64,000 bases of DNA from JAOXRU01 sp965247735 (GTDB lineage: Bacteria > Bacteroidota > Bacteroidia > Flavobacteriales > Flavobacteriaceae). Both the position numbers and the translations under genes were made by a program. Below are positions 29,001 to 37,202 of the stretch, piece after piece (the first letter of the stretch is position 1; every line of letters starts with the position of its first letter). Location of the stretch: assembly GCA_965247735.1 (NCBI GenBank), contig CBDFHN010000001.1:434001-498000 (forward strand). Direction: 5' to 3'. Under the pieces are notes generated by a model, which did no database searches, was not told the origin of the DNA, and saw only the letters and a list, made by a program, of their open reading frames with translations.

Positions 29001-31766
29001 AGCGTAAGTTTTGATTTAGAAATCTACGATATCCCAGTAAGTAATGCGATTTCAGATTTAGTACTTTGTGATGATAGTACTAATGATGGTTTGGCAATAT
29101 TCAATTTGGAAAGTCAGAATACTACTATATTAGGAGCACAAGATGCAAATGATTTTAGTGTAAGTTATTACAATTCACAAGCTGATGCAGATACAGGAAC
29201 AAATCCTTTGGTAAGTCCTTATCAAAGTGGAAATACTACAATCTATACCCGATTAGAAAACAAAAACAATGGTTCTTGTATAGATACTAGTGTCAATTTT
29301 AAGTTGGTAGTAGATCAATTGCCAGTAGCAAATACAGCAACTGTTAAAAAGCAATGTGTAGTAGCAGGACAATTGGGTATTTTTGATCTTGATAGCTATG
29401 CAACTGAGATTTTAGGTACTCAAGATGCCAACGATTTTATATTGAGTTTTCATAGTTCATCTTTAGAAGCTATCAATAATACAAGTCCAATAGCGAGTCC
29501 ATATACAACAGGGAATACTACTGTTTATGTTCGTTTGGTTAATAAATTAAATACGACGTGTGTGGATACTAATGTAAGTTTTGATTTGGAAACATACGAT
29601 ATCCCAGTAAGCAATACACTTGGTCCGCTTGAACTTTGTGATGATAGCGCTAATGATGGTTTGGCAGAGTTCACTTTAGAAGATCAAAATGTTACTATTT
29701 TAGGAACACAAGATCCTAATGATTTTAAGGTAACTTACCACAGTTCACAAGCTGATGCAGATGCAGGAACAAATCCTTTGGCAAATCCGTACCAAAGTGG
29801 AAATACTACAATCTATACCCGATTAGAAAACAAAAACAACAGTTCTTGTGTAGATACTAGTGTCAATTTTAAATTGGTAGTAGATCAATTGCCAGTAGCT
29901 AATGCAGTAGCAGTTAAAAAACAATGTGTAGTTGCAGGACAATTGGGTATTTTTGATCTTAGTAGTTATGCAACTGAAATTCTAGGAGGTCAAGATGCCA
30001 ACGATTTTATATTGAGTTTTCATAGTTCGTCTTTAGAAGCTATCAATAATATAAGTCCAATAGCGAGTCCATATACAACAGGTAATACTACGGTTTATGT
30101 TCGTTTGGCTAATAAAGTGAATACAACATGTGTAGATACTAGCGTAAGTTTTGATTTAGAAATCTACGATATCCCAGTAAGTAATTCACTTTCAGATCTA
30201 GTACTTTGTGATGATAGTACTAATGATGGTTTGGCAACATTCAATTTGGAAAGTCAGAATACTACTATATTAGGAGCACAAGATGCAAATGATTTTAGTG
30301 TAAGTTATTACAATTCACAAGCTGATGCAGATGCAGGAACTGATGCATTAGTGAGTCCGTACCAAAGTGGAAATACTACAATCTATACCCGATTAGAAAA
30401 CAAAAACAACAGTTCTTGTGTAGATACCAGTATCAATTTTAAGTTGGTAGTAGATCAATTGCCAGTAGCTAATACTCCAGAAGATATATCAGTCTGTATA
30501 GCTTCAGGATCTGGAAATACTGCAGTATTTGATTTGGATGCTAAAACTGATGAAGTTTTAGGAGCTCAAAATCCGATCAATTTTAATGTGAGTTATCATA
30601 AAACAGAAGCAGACGCTATTGCTAATACTTCAGCTATTTTAAATCCATATTCAAGTACAAATGCTACTGTTTATGTAAGATTGGAAAATAAAAACAATAA
30701 CTCATGTGCAGATACAAGTGTTAGTTTCAAGCTAGTGATTAATCAAATGCCAGTAGTTAACTTAATTTCTGATGTAATTATCTGTCATGACTTGGATACA
30801 AGTATAAACTTTGATTTATCAGAACAGAACGAAGAAATATTAGGCGCACAAGAAGAAGTTAACTTTTCTGTGGTGTATTACCATTCGGAAAGTAATGCTC
30901 AACTTGATAAAGAAGCAATTACTCATTATCGGAAAGCAACAAGTGGGACAGTATATTATAAGATAAAAAATAATATAACGGACTGCTATTCAATTTCAAG
31001 TTTTAATATGAAAATATATGAAAATCCAAGAGCAATCTTAGCAAAAGAATATGTGTATTGTACGTCTATAGGGGCTTTAGAAGAATTGGCAATACCAGAG
31101 CTTGTTATAGACCTTTCTGAGGATAAATATACTTTTCAATGGAGTTTTGAAGATGAAGAGATGGATGATGAAATAACATCAAGTATTTTCCCTATAAGTG
31201 GAGGTGAGTATAGTGTTGTCGTTACCAATAAGGAGACTTTATGCACCAGTTTTGCTGCTACAAATGTAATAGTGAGCACCCCACCACAAATTGAAATAGA
31301 AATAGCATCAGAAGTATTTGCAAAAACACCATTTGTTAGAATAATTACTACTGGAGAAGGCATATATGAGTACAAGTTGGATAATGGAGATTGGCAAGAT
31401 TCTGATACATTTACCAATGTGCAAGGCGGAGAACATCTATTGTCAGCTAGAGATATTAATGGTTGTGGAATGGTAACTGAATTAGTAACATTAATAGACT
31501 TTCCATTATTTTTTACACCTAATGGGGATGGAAATAATGAAACCTGGAATATTAGAGGAATAGGAGAGGAGTATAAAGCTGAAGTAACAATATTTGATCG
31601 TTATGGAAAAAGGATATACGCACTTACGCCTAAAGATATAGGATGGGATGGTACTTTTAATGGAAGAATATTACCAGCAGCAGATTATTGGTTTTCTATC
31701 AGTTACATTAACCCTTCAGATAATGTTAGAAAACTGTTTAAAGGACATTTTGCCTTAAAAAGATAA
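26040..31766 (+). CDS. Giant PKD/P-domain repeat protein with T9SS type B sorting domain
   Basis: The protein has 1,908 residues. After an N-terminal hydrophobic signal it has a PKD-like domain (about 75-155, YTWDLGDGRTLNG). A proprotein-convertase P-type domain follows (about 190-375, LNIEHSYFGDINIKI, LNGDWCIEVND). Then come eleven ~95-residue units arranged as 5.5 copies of a 190-residue super-repeat, further diverged units, and a C-terminal sorting domain with FFTPNGDGNNETWNI and IFDRYGKRIY. Paired Cys residues in each unit (VLCDDS, SSCVDTS) could make disulfides. It should be exported by T9SS to the surface. Unlike the first giant protein, no PorP/SprF gene follows it. Function is probably adhesive, but this is inferred. 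Confidence 0.92.
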   Translation: MKLICYSFIIGNFLFFVLTLTSFDSLLKEDLSNSIVNEKKEYAHKSYTNEAITSSQVGIACQTVIAKIDSSIPASETDGSIKLCKDQELTLNGSGEFLTSITDPGAIYTWDLGDGRTLNGTTVTFSYATSGIYLVNLTVEDSNGCFSSNLINKNVKVAAAPDFSEMAATKDSICLGESTTITGIVSIIKCTPPVSGLVELPDGIGTSYKSCIPVDCFLTDQKLVSIADLISICLNIEHSYFGDINIKIISPDGKEASLVKYNELDTPSKYLGSPNQDGENGNVPGIGEDYCFSMDGAVILRSADVEPDKRGTVPNHSFKAGLYLPEESLTALIGSPLNGDWCIEVNDYIEGDDGNMFSWSLSFSDELLGFAPAIVSETWDASTTITSTSGKTITVTPTTLGKTCYTYRVLDDFGCEYTKEICIDVFDAPLSNAVSDIVICDDSTNDGLAEFNLESQNTTILGTQDPNDFKVTYHILQADADAGTNALASPYTSGNTTIYTRLENKNNSSCIDTSVNFKLVVDQLPVANTATVKKQCVIAGQLGVFDLSSYATEILGGQDANDFILSFHSSSLEAINNTSPIASPYTTGNTKVYVRLTNKLNTTCVDTSVSFDLEIYDIPVSNAVSDLVLCDDSTNDGLATFTLDDQNTIILGAQDANDFSVSYYSSQADADTGTNPLVSPYQSGNTTIYTRLENKNNGSCIDTSENFELVVNVLPVAKTPTDKKQCVIAGQQGIFDLDSYATEILGTQDASDFILSFHSSSLEAINNTTPISSPYTTGNTMVYVRLANKLNTTCVDTSVSFDLEIYDIPVSNAVSDLVLCDDSTNDGLATFNLESQNTTILGAQDANGFKLSYYNSQADADAGTNPLASLYTSGNTTIYTRLENKNNNSCVDTGENFELVVNVLPVANTATVKKQCVIAGQQGIFDLDSYATEILGTQDASDFILSFHSSSLEAINNTTPIASPYTTGNTTVYVRLANKMNTTCVDTSVSFDLEIYDIPVSNAISDLVLCDDSTNDGLAIFNLESQNTTILGAQDANDFSVSYYNSQADADTGTNPLVSPYQSGNTTIYTRLENKNNGSCIDTSVNFKLVVDQLPVANTATVKKQCVVAGQLGIFDLDSYATEILGTQDANDFILSFHSSSLEAINNTSPIASPYTTGNTTVYVRLVNKLNTTCVDTNVSFDLETYDIPVSNTLGPLELCDDSANDGLAEFTLEDQNVTILGTQDPNDFKVTYHSSQADADAGTNPLANPYQSGNTTIYTRLENKNNSSCVDTSVNFKLVVDQLPVANAVAVKKQCVVAGQLGIFDLSSYATEILGGQDANDFILSFHSSSLEAINNISPIASPYTTGNTTVYVRLANKVNTTCVDTSVSFDLEIYDIPVSNSLSDLVLCDDSTNDGLATFNLESQNTTILGAQDANDFSVSYYNSQADADAGTDALVSPYQSGNTTIYTRLENKNNSSCVDTSINFKLVVDQLPVANTPEDISVCIASGSGNTAVFDLDAKTDEVLGAQNPINFNVSYHKTEADAIANTSAILNPYSSTNATVYVRLENKNNNSCADTSVSFKLVINQMPVVNLISDVIICHDLDTSINFDLSEQNEEILGAQEEVNFSVVYYHSESNAQLDKEAITHYRKATSGTVYYKIKNNITDCYSISSFNMKIYENPRAILAKEYVYCTSIGALEELAIPELVIDLSEDKYTFQWSFEDEEMDDEITSSIFPISGGEYSVVVTNKETLCTSFAATNVIVSTPPQIEIEIASEVFAKTPFVRIITTGEGIYEYKLDNGDWQDSDTFTNVQGGEHLLSARDINGCGMVTELVTLIDFPLFFTPNGDGNNETWNIRGIGEEYKAEVTIFDRYGKRIYALTPKDIGWDGTFNGRILPAADYWFSISYINPSDNVRKLFKGHFALKR
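27321..30470 (+). repeat. 570-bp coding super-repeat, 5.5 copies
   Basis: The ATCCCAGTAA mark falls at 27891, 28461, 29031, 29601 and 30171, an exact 570-bp period; the array begins near 27321 and ends after a half unit near 30470. Each super-repeat consists of two different ~95-residue domains, A (DLVLCDDSTNDGL) and B (KKQCVIAGQ). Later domains (to about 31000) are diverged single units. Confidence 0.95.
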
Positions 31767-31820
31767 TAAATCAGCTACTTTGATGCACGTATCTGGATTA
31801 ATTAAATCCTGGGATGGTAA

Positions 31821-33011
31821 TTAAACTTTGTTTTGGATATTTTTGGTTAACCATAAAATGATCAAAAACGAAATGATACTAAATATAAAAAAGCCCAAAA
31901 ATAAAGGATGTACAGAATTGGTATAAAGATTTCCCATATAGTAAGCTATAGGAAGGGAAATTAAAGTAGATAATGATCCTATTACTGAGGCACCAGTACC
32001 AGCAATTTTGCCCAATGGTTCCATAGCTATAGAATTTAAATTCCCGAAGAGTAGGCCCACGCAAAACATTAAAGGAATCAAGAAGGTTAGAAATAAAGTA
32101 AAAGAAGGTTCTCCTACAGTGGTTAAATAAATAAGACTTAAACTAGAAATACCGATAACTCCAATCATGGCATTTTTTACAATTGCAAACATACCAAATC
32201 GTTCTACAAATTTTCCGTTTAAAAAAGAAGCAACTCCTAGTGATATTGCAATGGCAGCAAAAAAATATGGAAACGTTTTTACTTTTAAATATTGAACCTG
32301 AAATATTTGTTGAGAAAGATTAATATAGGTAAGAAAAGAACCTAAAACAAATCCCGAAATAATGGTATAGTAAAGTGCTTGGCGGTTTTTGAGTATCATT
32401 ACCATCGCATTCTTTATTTTTGATAAAGAAAAAGGCTGCCTTTTTTCTGGAACTAATGTTTCTATTTGTTTTACATGGAACAAAAAAGTTACAAGAGTAG
32501 TTAAAACAAGAATCGAAATAAAAATAATCTTCCAAGTACCGAAATAGAGCAATAACTGTCCTAAACTTGGTGCTAATGTTGGCACAATTATAAAAATAGT
32601 CATGATAAACGACATTATTTTGGCCATTTGATTTCCTTCATAAACATCTCTTATAATCGCCATACATACAATTCTATTGGAAGACAAACCAAAACCTTGT
32701 AGTATTCTTCCAAATATCATAACAGATAAGTTATTTGTATAAATACAAAGTAAGGAACCAATAAAGAAAAATACAAAACCAATGTATATGGTAGGCTTAC
32801 GACCAATACTATCCGAAATTGGACCATATATAAATTGCCCTAACGCAAAGCCCAAAAACATAGCTGTAATTAGCTGTTGGTTATCATTTGGATTTGTGAC
32901 ATTAAAATAATCTCCAATAATACCTAAAGCCGGTAGTACAGCATCTATAGATAATGCTAAAAAAGACATCATTAAGGCAATAAGAGGAATGGAAATTTTT
33001 GGCTTGGTCAT
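31821..33011 (-). CDS. MFS multidrug efflux transporter (Bcr/CflA type)
   Basis: The protein has 396 residues and twelve hydrophobic helices. The N-terminal half has D in LALSIDAVLPAL, motif A GPISDSIGRKPTIY, and ILQGFGLSSNRIVCMAIIRD, which is the drug-efflux helix-4/5 pattern of Bcr/CflA transporters. The second half has weaker motif counterparts (NGKFVERFG). It should export small toxic compounds by proton antiport. It converges with the giant repeat gene and stands alone. Confidence 0.9.
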   Translation of the reverse strand: MTKPKISIPLIALMMSFLALSIDAVLPALGIIGDYFNVTNPNDNQQLITAMFLGFALGQFIYGPISDSIGRKPTIYIGFVFFFIGSLLCIYTNNLSVMIFGRILQGFGLSSNRIVCMAIIRDVYEGNQMAKIMSFIMTIFIIVPTLAPSLGQLLLYFGTWKIIFISILVLTTLVTFLFHVKQIETLVPEKRQPFSLSKIKNAMVMILKNRQALYYTIISGFVLGSFLTYINLSQQIFQVQYLKVKTFPYFFAAIAISLGVASFLNGKFVERFGMFAIVKNAMIGVIGISSLSLIYLTTVGEPSFTLFLTFLIPLMFCVGLLFGNLNSIAMEPLGKIAGTGASVIGSLSTLISLPIAYYMGNLYTNSVHPLFLGFFIFSIISFLIILWLTKNIQNKV

Positions 33012-33115
33012 AAGAGCTATTTCTAAGTAGCGAAATTACTCTTTATTTGTCCATATTTTTACTTTTTAGACTAAATTTTGACAATACCATTATAAGTGAA
33101 ATTAATAACTAGTAC

Positions 33116-33580
33116 TTAAAAGTTAAATGGAGTTTTTTTTAAACTATAATCAAGTAACATTAGTAGACTTAATGCTATAATGGTAGCTGTGATAATTACG
33201 ATATTAGTATCTGATAAATCTACATAAGTTTTAGCAGTCGAAATATTTTCCATCTCTGGTTTTGTGTGTGTAAAAAAAGAAAACACAACAAGAATAAAGC
33301 ACATACTGATGAATACAATACCTGTTTTTAAAGATAATATAGGATGTCTTTTTTCCTTAATAGTAGGTATAATACTGGCCATTACTTCTGATGTAAATTT
33401 GTAGGGCAAAGGCTGAGTATTGGATATTATAAGTTGTTCCAAATCTGTATCTATGTTCAATTCTTGCTGTATATCTATTGTAATTTGTTCCATCACATTT
33501 GAAGTAAAATCAATGCAAGGGTCTTCGGTGCTTACTGTTTGAAGTAATGTTGTTAAAATTTCGTTTTTTGTCTTTTTCAT
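33116..33580 (-). CDS. Putative anti-sigma factor, membrane protein
   Basis: The protein has 154 residues. The N-terminal ~80 residues are soluble with two similar helical segments (IDFTSNVMEQITI, YKFTSEVMASIIP). Two membrane helices follow (about 85-105 and 122-145). It is not recognised as a named domain and has no zinc-binding HxxxCxxC motif. The assignment as anti-sigma factor rests on position: it begins 11 bases after the ECF sigma gene in the same operon. Confidence 0.65.
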   Translation of the reverse strand: MKKTKNEILTTLLQTVSTEDPCIDFTSNVMEQITIDIQQELNIDTDLEQLIISNTQPLPYKFTSEVMASIIPTIKEKRHPILSLKTGIVFISMCFILVVFSFFTHTKPEMENISTAKTYVDLSDTNIVIITATIIALSLLMLLDYSLKKTPFNF

Positions 33581-33591
33581 TGTAAAATAGT

Positions 33592-34158
33592 TTAAAACGA
33601 GTTCATTTCTTTAGCGATGGTGTTGTTCAACTTCTTTTTCAGCTTTTTTCTAGCTCTATACAGTTTTACCTTAATATTTGTTTTAGATAAATCTGTGATT
33701 TCAGAAATTTCATTTATGGTACATTGGTTAATGTAAAATAGTGAAATTAGCAAACCTTCCATTTTTGGTAAGCTAGCAATAGCTTTTTTTACAGTAAGTC
33801 TTGTTTTTTCTTGTTCTTGGATAGAATCATTAGTACTATCATCCTGAATATCTTCAATTAGCTCCTCATTTAGTGTTTGGGTAGGTATTTTATTTTTTCG
33901 AAGATTGTATACCGCAGTTCTATATGTAATGGTGTACAGCCAGGTAGAAAATTTAGCTTCGTTTTTAAAAGAATTAATATTTTGAAACGCTTTTATAAAA
34001 CTTTCTTGTGCAGCATCTTGGGCATCTTCTACATTACCTATAGTTTTTAGTGCCAAGGTGTATACCATCTTCTTGTATTTATCAACAAGAAAAGCATAGG
34101 CATTATGATCTCCGTTTTGAATGCGTTTTATAAAAATATAGTCTTCGGATTCTTCCAT
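33592..34158 (-). CDS. ECF RNA polymerase sigma factor
   Basis: The protein has 188 residues from the ATG at 34158. Region 2 has LVDKYKKMVYTLAL, DAAQESFIKAF and FSTWLYTITYRTAV; region 4 has ISLFYINQCTINEISEITDLSKTN in the correct order (written in parts: FYINQCTINEI, LSKTNIKVKLYRARKK). An ATG at 34176 in the same frame is rejected because it lies inside the probable -10 element at 34167-34174. Use of 34158 would give a very short or absent leader. The gene is divergent from the small membrane gene at 34323 and both carry the same bipartite promoter, so the sigma factor probably activates itself and that gene. Confidence 0.93.
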   Translation of the reverse strand: MEESEDYIFIKRIQNGDHNAYAFLVDKYKKMVYTLALKTIGNVEDAQDAAQESFIKAFQNINSFKNEAKFSTWLYTITYRTAVYNLRKNKIPTQTLNEELIEDIQDDSTNDSIQEQEKTRLTVKKAIASLPKMEGLLISLFYINQCTINEISEITDLSKTNIKVKLYRARKKLKKKLNNTIAKEMNSF

Positions 34159-34166
34159 TCCTTTTA

Positions 34167-34200
34167 TAAGATGCATTTTTATTTTGAAGGTTACACTTTT
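34167..34200 (-). promoter_or_regulatory. Putative ECF-dependent promoter of the sigma operon
   Basis: Read on the minus strand, AAAAGTGTAACC (34200-34189) is followed after 14 bases by GCATCTTA (34174-34167). The plus-strand partner at 34262-34295 has the same two boxes with the same 14-base spacer. Such -35/-10 pairing in front of the sigma gene itself is typical of ECF autoregulation. Confidence 0.65.
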
Positions 34201-34261
34201 ATAAAGAAGATTATTAAGTTCCTTAAAAATAGATAATTAAAATTTATTACAGAATTGTAAA

Positions 34262-34295
34262 AAAAGTGTAACCATTGTTTTTTAACAGCATCATA
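34262..34295 (+). promoter_or_regulatory. Putative ECF-dependent promoter of the 34323 operon
   Basis: AAAAGTGTAACC (34262-34273), 14 bases, then GCATCATA (34288-34295). It matches the minus-strand promoter at 12 of 12 positions in the first box and 7 of 8 in the second. The gene start at 34323 leaves a leader of about 20 bases. Confidence 0.65.
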
Positions 34296-34322
34296 TAGAG
34301 GAATACAATAAACAAATTAATC

Positions 34323-34661
34323 ATGGATGAAATTTTTAGAGATTTTTTAGTAACATTTATAATAGTAGCAGCAATATTTGGAATTTTCTATGTGTATTTT
34401 ATGACCCGACATCGAGAAAAGCTAATCTTATTAGAAAAAGGAATGGATGCTTCTGAATTCTATGCTAAAAAAGATAGTAAATGGATTTCATTAAAATATG
34501 GAATGTTATTGATAGGATTATCTTTAGGGATATTAATAGGGAATATAGTGGACAGTATTTTTGATCTGGGCAATATTATATGTTACTTATCCATGACTTT
34601 TCTTTTTGGAGGACTTAACCTTATTTTATACTTTCTTATTGAAAAAAAATACAAGAAGTAA
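34323..34661 (+). CDS. Small membrane protein, DUF6249-like
   Basis: The protein has 112 residues: an N-terminal helix (about 8-26), a short cytoplasmic segment with MTRHREKLILLEKGMD, and two further helices (about 60-80 and 85-105). The RxxER-like LLEKGMD segment and two-helix tail match small proteins often found beside ECF sigma factors in Bacteroidota (DUF6249). Role unknown; membrane stress response is inferred from its sharing a promoter pattern with the sigma operon. Confidence 0.7.
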   Translation: MDEIFRDFLVTFIIVAAIFGIFYVYFMTRHREKLILLEKGMDASEFYAKKDSKWISLKYGMLLIGLSLGILIGNIVDSIFDLGNIICYLSMTFLFGGLNLILYFLIEKKYKK

Positions 34662-34725
34662 AAACAGTATTATGATTACGGAGGTAATCATCTTTTTTAT
34701 TCATCAATCATTAAATCAATTAATT

Positions 34726-35544
34726 ATGAAGAAACAAACGTTTTCAAAAGGACTAGGGATGTCTTTAACTAAAGTAATATTACTAAGTACAATTGTATTA
34801 GGAATTCATAAAATTAAAGCACAAGTAGCTTCTTCTTCAGAGTTATATATTAAGTTAGAAAAAATGGATAAATTGTTGTTTGATAAAGGGTTTAACCAAT
34901 GCCTTCATGAGCAAATGTTACCTCATATTAGTGACGATTTGGAATTTTATCATGACCAAAGTGGAGTAACTAATGATAAAACATCATTTATGGACGCTTT
35001 AAAAAATAATATTTGTGCCAATTCTAATTTTAAACCTATACGTAAGCTTACTCCTAACAGTTTGCTGGTATATCCGCTTTATAACAATGGAGTTTTATAT
35101 GGTGCAATACAAAACGGAATACACGAGTTTTATATAAAAGAACCCAATAAAGAGTTGTATTTAACTAGTACGGCTTTATTTTCTCATGTATGGTTATTAA
35201 AAAATAAGGTTTGGACCTTAAAAAGAGTTTTAAGCTTTAATCATCAAGTACCAAAGAAGGAGATTAAAAATGAAGTAACATTATCTAATAAAACGATTAA
35301 TAAGTATATCGGTTCTTATGTGGCACCACATTCTGGAAGTATAACTATTTCAAAAAAAAATGCTGGATTGCTAATGCAAGCAACAGATATGCAATTGGAA
35401 TTATTGCCAGAAACAAAAACAGTATTTTATAATAAAGATGCACCATTAACTTTTGAATTTGCAGCTGATAAAAATGGAAATGTCGTTAAAATGATAATTA
35501 GGGAGCATGGTAAAATTGTAGAAGAAGCAAAACGAGTGAAGTAG
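34726..35544 (+). CDS. Secreted NTF2-like (DUF4440) protein with C-terminal lipocalin-like domain
   Basis: The protein has 272 residues from the ATG at 34726, which begins a signal peptide (TIVLGIHKIKAQ); a longer in-frame start at 34606 overlaps the previous gene and is rejected. Residues about 40-175 are an NTF2-like fold (MLPHISDDLEFYHDQSG, LFSHVWLLKNKVWTLKRV). Residues about 185-272 are a small beta-barrel domain of the kind (DUF3471) found after beta-lactamase-like proteins (YIGSYV, MIIREHGK). Function is unknown. It lies 64 bases after the DUF6249-like gene, possibly in the ECF-controlled operon. Confidence 0.75.
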   Translation: MKKQTFSKGLGMSLTKVILLSTIVLGIHKIKAQVASSSELYIKLEKMDKLLFDKGFNQCLHEQMLPHISDDLEFYHDQSGVTNDKTSFMDALKNNICANSNFKPIRKLTPNSLLVYPLYNNGVLYGAIQNGIHEFYIKEPNKELYLTSTALFSHVWLLKNKVWTLKRVLSFNHQVPKKEIKNEVTLSNKTINKYIGSYVAPHSGSITISKKNAGLLMQATDMQLELLPETKTVFYNKDAPLTFEFAADKNGNVVKMIIREHGKIVEEAKRVK

Positions 35545-35555
35545 ATATATTAAAA

Positions 35556-35593
35556 AAAAACGCTAGTATTATAGATATGCTAGCGTTTTTTTT
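35556..35593. terminator. Bidirectional terminator between convergent genes
   Basis: AAAAACGCTAG (35556-35566) pairs perfectly with CTAGCGTTTTT (35580-35590) around a 13-base loop, with A and T tracts on either side. It serves the gene ending at 35544 and the permease gene ending at 35599. Confidence 0.9.
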
Positions 35594-35598
35594 AAGAA

Positions 35599-37158
35599 CT
35601 AACTTTTTAACTGCTTAATTCGGATACTATAAATGATACTTAACATAGCTACTATTATATATAATAATAATGATAGTTGGTATGTGTTAATAGCGTCATA
35701 GTAAGTGAGTGCTTTTATGTTATTGATATTAGCATAAGTTATCATAAAAAAGAGTACTTCAAAAAGCTTTTTTCCTTTTGATACTATTCCTAATAAGACT
35801 GCAAAAAGGACAGTGAAAATACTTCCAAAGAATACAGCAATTGCAGATGTAAAGTTAGCTAATACTACAAATCTTATTATTAAAGGACTAGCCAATAAAA
35901 GCATTAATAATAGTCCAGCAAGAAGTTGAGAACTCAGTAACCTACTTAGTGGTTTATAGGCTGTATTAGTGAAATAGTGAACGTTATGTGTAATTTCTTT
36001 TGTGGCTAATTCTGATAATCGTCCAACTTGTAAAAACCAGAGTATTGGAAGTACAATAGAATGTGCTATTTCTAAGGGAAGAATACTAAGTAAAAACATA
36101 CCAATAATACTAATTAACCATAGCCACTTTTTTCCTGTTCTTAGCAGTAATATTAATTCTGTTTTTAGCAGTGGTAATATTCCATAATTGGTATCTATTT
36201 TTGCCAATGTTTTAATAACAATAGTAGTACTATTTGTTGTTTCAGCTGTAAAATCAATGGTATCTAAAGGTTCTTTTGATTTTTTAATTTTCACAGCATT
36301 ATTGTTCTTAAAGCGATGAAAAAAAGGTGATACTAATGCAATAGAACCAATACCAAAGAGGATCCATAATAGTCTACTTCCTATAAAAGAAATAGAAAAA
36401 TCTATGCCATTAAAATCAAATTTTTTATAAGTTTTTTGATGATTAATAATATATCCTACTTGAACTTTTTCCTTCAATTTTTCAGTAGAAATGTTGTTTA
36501 CGGCAGTTTCCATCTGTGAAGTTATCATTTTACTACCAAAAACATCAAGTTCATGTCTAGTATCATTCACAGTGGTAAAGGAAAATAAAGCAATGAATAC
36601 TATAAAAAATATTGTGTTTTGCAAAACGGTATATTTTTCTAAGACTACTTCAAAAATCACAGCCAAAACAGCAATAAAAAACAAAGCTGGTAGCGTTACT
36701 ATTAGATATGGTTTTATAAAATTGATTAGCTCAAAAGAATAACCTTCATTATATAAAAAGAAAAGCACAATACTCATCGTAAACATAATGATTGCTAGTG
36801 TAAATAATACCATAAAATTGCTAAGTACTTTAGTCATTAGGTATTGGATATTATGAATGGGAGTAGCAGCTGCAATTTGCCCAACTTTAGTAATTATATC
36901 CTTTTTAACACCGCTATTTACAAGATAAAAGCCAATTAAGGATAGAAAAATGCTTGACAATAGCGCAGTGGCATATCCAAACCAAGCAGAATTATAAATT
37001 CCTTGGTAACCACCAATACTTATGGTTGTATATGCAGCATCTGGAGGAGGCATAAAAGAATAACCAATAGCCAAACTGATACATACAGTTACTAAAAAAG
37101 AATAGCTTCTAGTGCGTTGCAAGTAATCTAATCTTATAATTGATGAAAATGATCTCAT
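35599..37158 (-). CDS. ABC transporter permease (module 2)
   Basis: The protein has 519 residues from the ATG at 37158; an upstream in-frame ATG at 37218 overlaps the ATPase gene and adds a basic leader, so either start is possible. About ten to twelve membrane helices lie in two halves with a loop between (about 205-270). It resembles the permease half of the module 1 fusion protein but has no peptidase domain: no HExxH motif is present. With the upstream ATPase it should form an ABC-2-type exporter. It ends at a strong bidirectional terminator. Confidence 0.86.
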   Translation of the reverse strand: MRSFSSIIRLDYLQRTRSYSFLVTVCISLAIGYSFMPPPDAAYTTISIGGYQGIYNSAWFGYATALLSSIFLSLIGFYLVNSGVKKDIITKVGQIAAATPIHNIQYLMTKVLSNFMVLFTLAIIMFTMSIVLFFLYNEGYSFELINFIKPYLIVTLPALFFIAVLAVIFEVVLEKYTVLQNTIFFIVFIALFSFTTVNDTRHELDVFGSKMITSQMETAVNNISTEKLKEKVQVGYIINHQKTYKKFDFNGIDFSISFIGSRLLWILFGIGSIALVSPFFHRFKNNNAVKIKKSKEPLDTIDFTAETTNSTTIVIKTLAKIDTNYGILPLLKTELILLLRTGKKWLWLISIIGMFLLSILPLEIAHSIVLPILWFLQVGRLSELATKEITHNVHYFTNTAYKPLSRLLSSQLLAGLLLMLLLASPLIIRFVVLANFTSAIAVFFGSIFTVLFAVLLGIVSKGKKLFEVLFFMITYANINNIKALTYYDAINTYQLSLLLYIIVAMLSIIYSIRIKQLKS

Positions 37159-37202
37159 TTTGATGTTTTTTTTGATGAGTTTAGGGGTTAAATGAATTTT
37201 AC

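Noticed and set aside
34606..34725. Upstream extension of the NTF2-like gene
   Set aside because: It overlaps the preceding gene by 56 bases and puts the signal peptide 40 residues inside the protein; the ATG at 34726 starts at the signal peptide.
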